This document shows, one piece after another, positions 58,409 through 64,000 of a stretch of 64,000 nt of DNA (the first letter of the stretch is position 1; the number at the start of each line of letters is the position of its first letter). Made by a program: the position numbers and the translations under genes. The stretch lies in contig JAKOVI010000073.1 of the NCBI GenBank assembly GCA_029782135.1, positions 1 through 64,000 on the forward strand. Direction: 5' to 3'. The notes beneath the pieces are model-generated. The model had not been told where the DNA came from. It worked only from the letters and a program-made list of their open reading frames with translations, and did not search any database. Source of the DNA: Bacillota bacterium (lineage in GTDB: Bacteria; Bacillota; UBA4882; UBA10575).

Positions 58409-59761
58409 ATGGGAAGATTATTTGGGACTGACGGCGTGAGAGGAGTCGCCAATCTTGACCTCACTCCGGAACTGGCCTTTCAGTTGGGGCGGGCGGCCGC
58501 CCATGTCTTAGTGGCCAACAGAAAACCGGCGAAAGTAGCGGGGCGGATCCTGGTCGGACGGGATACCCGCGTCTCCGGGGAGATGCTGGAAGCCGCCCTG
58601 GTGGCAGGGATTACTTCGACCGGGGTCCACGCAGTTTTGCTGGGGGTAATTCCGACGCCGGCCGTTGCTTACCTGACCGCCAAATTCGGCGCCGATGCCG
58701 GGGCGATGATCTCCGCTTCGCATAATCCGATCGCGGATAACGGGATCAAATTTTTTGATGCCGCCGGATATAAACTGACCGATGATGAGGAAGACGAGAT
58801 CGAGTCTTATCTGGACTCCCCGCGGGCCGACGAGATTGCCCGCCCGACCGGCTTGGAGGTCGGCCGGGTTGTGGCGCAGGACGGCGAAGAGGCCTATGCC
58901 AAATTTTTGGCAGGTACTGTTGGTGAGAGGTTTGACGGGATTACCGTCGTCCTCGATTGTGCATTCGGCGCCACCTACCGGATTGCACCGCGGGTCTTTA
59001 CGGATTTAGGCGCGAAAGTGATTGCGCTTCATGATGAAAATGACGGCTCCCGGATTAATGTCAAATGCGGCGCCACCGCTACCCAACTCCTCCAGGAGGC
59101 CGTAGTGAAACACCGGGCGCAGGTGGGACTGGCCTACGACGGAGACGGCGACCGGGTGATCGCTGTGGATGAGCAGGGTAATGTTGTGGACGGGGATCAC
59201 ATCATGGGGATCTGCGGCCGGCAATTGATGGCCGATGGGAAGCTGCCCCACCAAGCGATCGCGGTTACGGTCTACAGTAATCTGGGCTTGCTCGAATCTT
59301 TCCGGGAGGCCGGCGGCGACGTTGTGATAACTGAGAACGGGGACCGCAAGGTGTTGGCGGCGATGTTGGAGCGGGGGATAAAGCTTGGGGGCGAGCAATC
59401 CGGACATGTGATCTTTCTAGACCATAACACAACCGGTGACGGGATCTTAACTTCCTTGCAATTAATGGCAACGATGAAACGCACCGGTAAACCTTTGTCG
59501 GAGTTGAAAGGGCAGATTAAGAAATTCCCGCAACTTCTGGCCAATGTCCATACCCCGCGGAAGAACGAGTGGAAGGAGAATGAGCGCATCCGGAAGGTGG
59601 TGGCCGGATATGAAGCTGAGCTCGGGGAGCGGGGGCGGATCTTCATCCGGGCTTCGGGGACCGAGCCGTTAATCCGGGTGATGGCGGAAGGACCGGACGA
59701 AGCGGTCTTACAGAGAATAGTGGCGGAGATCACCGCCGTCATTAAAGAGGAACTATCGTGA
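58409..59761 (+). CDS. glmM: phosphoglucosamine mutase
   Basis: A 450-residue enzyme converting glucosamine-6-P to glucosamine-1-P for peptidoglycan. It begins GRLFGTDGVRGVAN. The phosphoserine site is in ISASHNPIADNG (Ser near 101). The magnesium loop YDGDGDR, sugar-binding GGEQSGH and phosphate-binding RASGTEPLIRVM are intact. GGGAGG precedes the ATG. Its stop codon lies inside the terminator stem. Confidence 0.96.
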   Translation: MGRLFGTDGVRGVANLDLTPELAFQLGRAAAHVLVANRKPAKVAGRILVGRDTRVSGEMLEAALVAGITSTGVHAVLLGVIPTPAVAYLTAKFGADAGAMISASHNPIADNGIKFFDAAGYKLTDDEEDEIESYLDSPRADEIARPTGLEVGRVVAQDGEEAYAKFLAGTVGERFDGITVVLDCAFGATYRIAPRVFTDLGAKVIALHDENDGSRINVKCGATATQLLQEAVVKHRAQVGLAYDGDGDRVIAVDEQGNVVDGDHIMGICGRQLMADGKLPHQAIAVTVYSNLGLLESFREAGGDVVITENGDRKVLAAMLERGIKLGGEQSGHVIFLDHNTTGDGILTSLQLMATMKRTGKPLSELKGQIKKFPQLLANVHTPRKNEWKENERIRKVVAGYEAELGERGRIFIRASGTEPLIRVMAEGPDEAVLQRIVAEITAVIKEELS

Positions 59762-59786
59762 GCAGGGAAACCTGCTCATTTTTTTT
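59759..59786 (+). terminator. intrinsic terminator overlapping the glmM stop codon
   Basis: TGAGCAGG (59759-59766) pairs with CCTGCTCA (59771-59778) around a GAAA tetraloop, followed by eight T. The first three bases of the stem are the glmM stop codon. Confidence 0.92.
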
Positions 59787-59929
59787 GTCAGATCCCTAAG
59801 TGTAAATTACTTTATTAGAAAAAAAAGGCAGGAGATCGGTGGATGGGAGCGAATAGATATTTTGGCAAATAAAGTATAGAACATATTGCGGAGTGCAGCT
59901 CAGAAAGGAGCAGCGAAAAAGAAAAGTTC

Positions 59930-62626
59930 ATGATCGGTTCTAATGTAGATTTAGGCTTCACCACTTATCCGGTTGCGCCGGGGACACATTCTTGTTTTTT
60001 GTACCGGGATGAAGCGGAACAAAGGAGCATTACCCTCCATTATATCGCGGCCGGGCTCCGGCAGGGGGAAAAAGTGATCTGTCTTTCGGATCAACTAACC
60101 AAAGGAGAACTGCTGGAGCAGTTCCGAAGTGAACAGCTAGACTTCGCCGGTCATGATCCAGGAGCCGGGCTTTTGGTGATGCCAACCTGTCTGTATTACC
60201 GGCGGGGCTATTTTTCTCCGGAGGAGATGATTGAGCAATGGCGCCGGTTGTATGAGGAGGCCAGGGCGGAAGGTTACCGGAGACTCAGAGTCACCGGGGA
60301 TACAAGTTGGCTTAAATCCGGTTTGCCAGGGGCGGAACGCTTTGTAGAATACGAAGTCAAGCTCGATACGGAATTGTGTAACTATCCGGTTACTTTGCTC
60401 TGTCAGTATAATACCAGGTTGTTTCGTGGAGCAGAGCTCGCTGAACTGATCAATGCTCACCCCTTCATTGTCGGCAATGGACAATTGTTCCGAAACCGTT
60501 TTTATGATCTGCGGTTCGAAGGAGGGTCAAGTGGCGATGGAGCAAACGACGGGCGGTGGGGCATGGGAGTTCCGCGGGCGAAGGCTGGACAGCCGGGGCA
60601 AGTTGACGCCTTGTTTTTGAACGCGGCGTTGGTTTTGGCCACTCTCCCGATCCGGCAGAAAATCGAATATTCCGAGCGCTTCCTGACCAGGATCATCGGC
60701 CAGCGTAAGCTTCATTTTTGCTTAAGGGAATTGCAACATACCTCGACCATCTTTGCTTGTGCCGGAATTAAGAACGGGAATGTTTGCCCAAATTGCTCGT
60801 TACGGAATAATCCCGATTTTATCAGTTTTGAGATTAAAACCGCCGAAAGTTTCTATGGTTATCTTCTTCTTGAGCGCTCGGCGGACGAAGAATACCAAGC
60901 GCTGCAACCATCCTTGGTGAATTATTTAAACATGCTTGCTTTTTCGATCGAAAATGACCGGCAAAAACAGCGTTTACAGACTCTCAACCGGCATCTGCAA
61001 CAGGAAATTGTTTCGCGGAAAAAAATTGAACAATTAATGCGGGAAAAAGAAGAATGGACATCCCGGATCCTGGAGGGGACGGACGAAGGGCTCTGGGAGT
61101 GCGATTTGCGTACCGGTGTGATCAAGTTTGATCGAAACTGGCAAAAGGTTCTGGGGTACAAACCGGGTGAAATAATCTTCACCCAAAACTGGCTGGCGTC
61201 CAGGGTTCATCCGGAAGACCTGCCGTTAGTCGACCAAGCGCTTGCTGATTACCTAGAGGGCCGGGCGCAGTATTATGAAGTAGAGTGCCGGATCAGGGCG
61301 AAAACGGACGAATGGAAATGGGTTTGGTCCCGCGGGGTCGGTCTCGCCTACGATGTAGAGAACAAACCGGCTAAACTGGGAGGGACGATCCGGGATATTA
61401 CCATTTACCGGAGAACCGAGGAAGCACTCAGTGCCTCTGAGGAAAAACTGGCCGCCGCCCAAAAGCGCGCGGAAGCACTTAAGATCCAAAAACTGGAGTC
61501 GCTCGGGATTTTAGCCGGCGGGATCGCCCATGATTTTAACAATTTATTGACGGCGATTCTGGCGCATGTCCAATTGGCAGGGGTAAAACTGCAAAAGGGG
61601 CTGGATGGGCGGGAGAACCTGCAAATCGTGGAAAAGATCACGATGGAAGCCTCCAAACTGACCAAACAGTTACAGGCCTTTACGAAAGGCGGGTTACCGG
61701 TCAAGCAAGCTGCCAATCTTTCCGCCCTCCTCAAAGAGACGGTCAAATTCACCCTTTGCGGGACAGCAGTCCGGTGTGATTTTGATTTGCCGGATGATTT
61801 GTGGACGGTGGACATCGATAACGGCCAGATCGGCCAAGTGATCCAGAACATCGTCCTCAATGCCTGCCAAGCAATGCCAAAGGGCGGCGTGATTATGATC
61901 TCCGCCACCAACGAAGAGGTTCCCCCTGAGAATGATATGGAGCTGAAAGCGGGGAAATATGTCAAAGTTGCGATTAAAGATGAAGGGGTGGGGATTCCGG
62001 AGGAGAACCTGACCAAGATCTTCGACCCTTATTTCACCACGAAGGAAGCAGGGAGCGGTTTAGGCCTGGCTTCCAGCTATTATATTCTGAAAAACCATGG
62101 CGGATTTCTCGGTGTGTATTCCAAGGTGGGCAGCGGTTCGACCTTCTACTTTTACCTCCCGGTTACCACCGCACAACCAGCGCCTGCCCCCCAAAAGCTG
62201 ATCCCGGTGGTGAACGGCAAAGGGAGAATTCTGATCATGGACGATCAGCCATTGATCAGAAATTCCCTCCGGGATTTTTTGTCGGGTTGCGGGTATAGAG
62301 TGACGGTGGCGAAAGACGGATGGGAGGCCGTCAAAATATATAAAGAAAACCGCGAAAACGCCACCCCGTTTGATCTCGTGCTTTTGGATCTGACCATCCC
62401 GGGGGGGATGGGCGGTAAAGAGGCGGTTCAGTATATCCTTGCCCTCGATCCGCACGCGAAGGTGATTGTCTTCAGTGGTTATTCCGACGATCCGGTCCTG
62501 GCCGATTACCGGAAATACGGATTTTACGATACAATCACCAAACCTTTCCGGTTTGAAGAATTGAGCGTCAAGATCGAAAACGCGCTGCAATCCTGTTTGC
62601 CGGTGAATAAGCATCCGGTGTTTTAA
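59930..62626 (+). CDS. hybrid sensor histidine kinase: MEDS, Cys-rich sensor, PAS, kinase, receiver
   Basis: An 898-residue cytoplasmic sensor with no transmembrane segment. Order: a MEDS domain (about 10-195; HSCFLYRDEAEQRS, VICLSDQ); a GAF-like segment (about 225-350) with cysteines 264, 277, 286 and 289; a coiled coil; a PAS/PAC domain (about 375-495; GLWECDLRTG, VWSRGVGLAYD); a HisKA helix with His534 in GGIAHDFNN; an HATPase (QIVEN-like NIVLNACQAM, GVGIPEENL, GSGLGLA); and a receiver (about 765-890) with phospho-acceptor Asp820. MEDS proteins are linked to one-carbon compound sensing, and the cysteines suggest a metal or redox site. A GGAG site lies rather far (about 20 nt) from the ATG. 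Confidence 0.82.
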   Translation: MIGSNVDLGFTTYPVAPGTHSCFLYRDEAEQRSITLHYIAAGLRQGEKVICLSDQLTKGELLEQFRSEQLDFAGHDPGAGLLVMPTCLYYRRGYFSPEEMIEQWRRLYEEARAEGYRRLRVTGDTSWLKSGLPGAERFVEYEVKLDTELCNYPVTLLCQYNTRLFRGAELAELINAHPFIVGNGQLFRNRFYDLRFEGGSSGDGANDGRWGMGVPRAKAGQPGQVDALFLNAALVLATLPIRQKIEYSERFLTRIIGQRKLHFCLRELQHTSTIFACAGIKNGNVCPNCSLRNNPDFISFEIKTAESFYGYLLLERSADEEYQALQPSLVNYLNMLAFSIENDRQKQRLQTLNRHLQQEIVSRKKIEQLMREKEEWTSRILEGTDEGLWECDLRTGVIKFDRNWQKVLGYKPGEIIFTQNWLASRVHPEDLPLVDQALADYLEGRAQYYEVECRIRAKTDEWKWVWSRGVGLAYDVENKPAKLGGTIRDITIYRRTEEALSASEEKLAAAQKRAEALKIQKLESLGILAGGIAHDFNNLLTAILAHVQLAGVKLQKGLDGRENLQIVEKITMEASKLTKQLQAFTKGGLPVKQAANLSALLKETVKFTLCGTAVRCDFDLPDDLWTVDIDNGQIGQVIQNIVLNACQAMPKGGVIMISATNEEVPPENDMELKAGKYVKVAIKDEGVGIPEENLTKIFDPYFTTKEAGSGLGLASSYYILKNHGGFLGVYSKVGSGSTFYFYLPVTTAQPAPAPQKLIPVVNGKGRILIMDDQPLIRNSLRDFLSGCGYRVTVAKDGWEAVKIYKENRENATPFDLVLLDLTIPGGMGGKEAVQYILALDPHAKVIVFSGYSDDPVLADYRKYGFYDTITKPFRFEELSVKIENALQSCLPVNKHPVF

Positions 62627-62765
62627 GCATCTTCCCGTGAATTGCTGGATTGGCCTTTTATTACCTCCTTTCCTGCTTTCGCTTTTTCCTTTCTTTCTCC
62701 CGCCGGTGATACCTGATCGGCATGTATGAATTGGGTGATCCGGGGAACGCTAGGGGAAAAGGAGG

Positions 62766-63206
62766 ATGATTGGACTGAAGATTAAGGAGATCATGACCGA
62801 TCAGGTCGCTTTTGTCAGCCCGGAGACAACGATTGAGGAAACAGCGCGCTTGATGCAGAAACATAATGTCGGCTCGATCCCGGTCTGTGAAGGGCCGAAT
62901 TTGGTTGGGATTGTGACCGACCGGGATATTGTGGTCCGCGGGGTCGCACATGGAAAAGATACCGGGAACAGTCCAGTCCGTGAGGTGATGACTTCGGACG
63001 TCCGGTGTGTCTCTCCGGAGATGGATCTGAACCAGGTTGCGGAGTTGATGTCGAAAGAGCAGATCCGCCGGTTACCGGTGGTAGAAAACAACCGGTTGGT
63101 CGGGATGGTTTCACTGGGGGATCTGGCGACCCAGGCCAAGTATGATGTGGAGATTGCCCAGACTTTGGGCGAGATCTCGCAACCGTCGAAACCGGAAAAG
63201 CTATAA
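62766..63206 (+). CDS. CBS-domain pair protein
   Basis: A 146-residue protein with two CBS motifs: about 8-60 (IMTDQVAFVSPETTIEETAR, then GIVTDRDIV) and 75-130 (VMTSDVRCVSPEMDL, then GMVSLGDLA). Such Bateman modules bind adenine nucleotides and sense energy state; partners are unknown. Start: AAAAGGAGG ends directly before ATG 62766, while CTG 62775 has perfect spacing (9 nt) and would begin KIKEIM, like many family members. AGGGG at 62752 could serve the ATG. It follows the kinase after 139 nt. Confidence 0.8.
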   Translation: MIGLKIKEIMTDQVAFVSPETTIEETARLMQKHNVGSIPVCEGPNLVGIVTDRDIVVRGVAHGKDTGNSPVREVMTSDVRCVSPEMDLNQVAELMSKEQIRRLPVVENNRLVGMVSLGDLATQAKYDVEIAQTLGEISQPSKPEKL

Positions 63207-63284
63207 TCAACTTATTTTTTTGGTTCGGCCGGGCAGGACCCTGTGCCCGCGCCAATCTGATCGCAGAACCGTTTTTTAACCACA

Positions 63285-63317
63285 AGAGAAAGGGAAGCAA
63301 CCCTTTCTCTTTTTTTG
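63285..63317 (+). terminator. intrinsic terminator after the CBS gene
   Basis: AGAGAAAGGG (63285-63294) pairs with CCCTTTCTCT (63301-63310), then seven T. Confidence 0.92.
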
Positions 63318-63573
63318 GGAAAGGCAAATAAACGATGCTTACTTAAGGGCGGCCTTGACGGGTTAAAATCTATTTAAATACACCAGCCATTGCGAAGTGA
63401 ATGAGGCGAGGATAAGAATAATTACCAGTCTCAACCTCCTTTGATCACCCTTTTTTGGCGGGTTTTCTCCAAAAAGGATATTTTTTGATCAAAACGAAAG
63501 AAGAAGGAGAATTCTCTTATTTACCTTGGCGGGCCGGATGATCCAGGATCGGATGAGGATGGGGGGATTAGTC
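63318..63573. other. noncoding gap before the broken transporter gene
   Basis: With the preceding terminator region, 367 nt contain no gene. A second T-rich hairpin is possible near 63448-63490 (CCTTTTTTGG with CCAAAAAGG, then a T-run). TTGACG at 63355 has no matching -10 at normal spacing. Nothing else stands out. Confidence 0.4.
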
Positions 63574-64000
63574 ATGCAAGAGATCATCTTTGGGGTGCTC
63601 GGAGGATTAGCCCTCTTTATCTATGGGATGAACCTGATGAGTGAAGGCTTAAAGTAAGTGGCCGGGGATCGGCGACCATTGCACGTACATCATGGAACTG
63701 GAGACGATTATGGAAGAGGAGAAGATCGTCTTCTCCGATCTGGCACAGCTGGATCTGGAAAAGATTTTTCACTTCACTGTTGAGATGTTCACCCTTTACC
63801 TGAGTGCCTTCGAGAAAAGAGATTTAACCGCCGCCCGGAAAGTGCTGGAGATGGAGGGGACCATGGATATCCTCGAAGAGGAAGCAAGGAATAACCACCT
63901 TGAGCGGCTCACCACCGGTCACTGTAACCCCAGGGCGGCAGTGGTCTTTAACGAACTGATGCTTAACCTGGAAAGGATCGCCGATCATTGTAACAACATT
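63574..64000 (+). pseudogene. Na/Pi-cotransporter (NptA/YjbB type) remnant, runs off the window
   Basis: The first 27 codons encode the start of a PF02690-type phosphate cotransporter (IFGVLGGLALFIYGMNLMSEG). They end in TAA at 63655, where a Lys codon is expected. VAGDR continues in the same frame and then coding sense shifts by one base. From 63668 the frame reads IGDHC and continues with a PhoU-like helical domain to the window end (LERIADHCNN). The whole membrane part is missing. A nonsense change plus a large internal deletion explain this. The remaining PhoU part is open at position 64000, so the 3' end is unknown. Confidence 0.8.

Overview
The window looks like a chromosome segment of a spore-forming, anaerobe-like member of the Bacillota (Firmicutes) with a moderately GC-rich genome. 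The signs are the stage-0 sporulation sigma factor SigH, Mini-ribonuclease III (mrnC), the tryptophan-responsive attenuation protein TRAP (mtrB), an L7Ae-like protein (rplGB) before rpsL, a zinc-type S14 (rpsZ), an EndoAI/EndoA-type toxin-antitoxin pair, an L10-type mRNA leader, strong GGAGG ribosome-binding sites, and very frequent TTG starts. I cannot name the genus. A small secreted beta-barrel-like protein at 4403-4894 leaves open that the cell has an outer membrane, but this alone does not prove it.

Layout. 163-4280: a YhaO/YhaN-type nuclease-ATPase pair. 4403-10566: accessory genes, each mostly transcribed alone: a beta-barrel-like protein, an RlmA-type methyltransferase, a membrane-anchored glutamate-synthase-like FMN protein, a LysM polysaccharide deacetylase and two hemerythrin-like proteins. 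10769-14086: endoQ-mrnC-thyX-rlmB (DNA repair, rRNA processing, dTMP synthesis, rRNA methylation). 14302-15254: sigH, then tRNA-Tyr, initiator tRNA-Met and tRNA-Thr. 15395-16882: a cupin protein and a DlgD-type dehydrogenase. 17129-18331: tuf copy 1 behind a strongly structured leader. 18531-21895: rpmG-secE-nusG-rplK-rplA-[L10 leader]-rplJ-rplL. 21969-29561: a promoter and a roughly 430-nt noncoding leader, then rpoB-rpoC. 29826-34435: rplGB-rpsL-rpsG-fusA-tuf copy 2. 34535-50278: the S10-spc-alpha ribosomal gene cluster, including secY, adk, map, a KOW protein, infA and rpmJ. 50282-54976: ecfA1-ecfA2-ecfT-truA, mtrB on the minus strand, then rplM-rpsI behind an L13-type leader. 55029-59761: thiN, a MazEF-type toxin-antitoxin pair, gltX and glmM. 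59930-63206: a MEDS-PAS hybrid histidine kinase and a CBS-domain protein. 63574 to the window end: a broken Na/Pi-cotransporter gene.

How it works together. About two thirds of the window encodes the core gene-expression machinery: RNA polymerase alpha, beta and beta', most ribosomal proteins, EF-Tu twice, EF-G, IF1, NusG, SecE/SecY and Map. Control appears to rest on RNA structure at several points: the L10 attenuator, the L13 leader, and three leaders I do not recognise, before tuf copy 1, before rpoB and before rpmJ. No insertion sequence, prophage, CRISPR array or replication origin was seen. The accessory genes do not form an obvious new multi-gene system. The most novel signals are the unrecognised structured leaders, a possible structured RNA at 8814-8938, the Cys4 loop in both EF-Tu copies, and the domain make-up of the 898-residue kinase. 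All coordinates, pairings and spacings were read by eye; none was checked by folding or database search.
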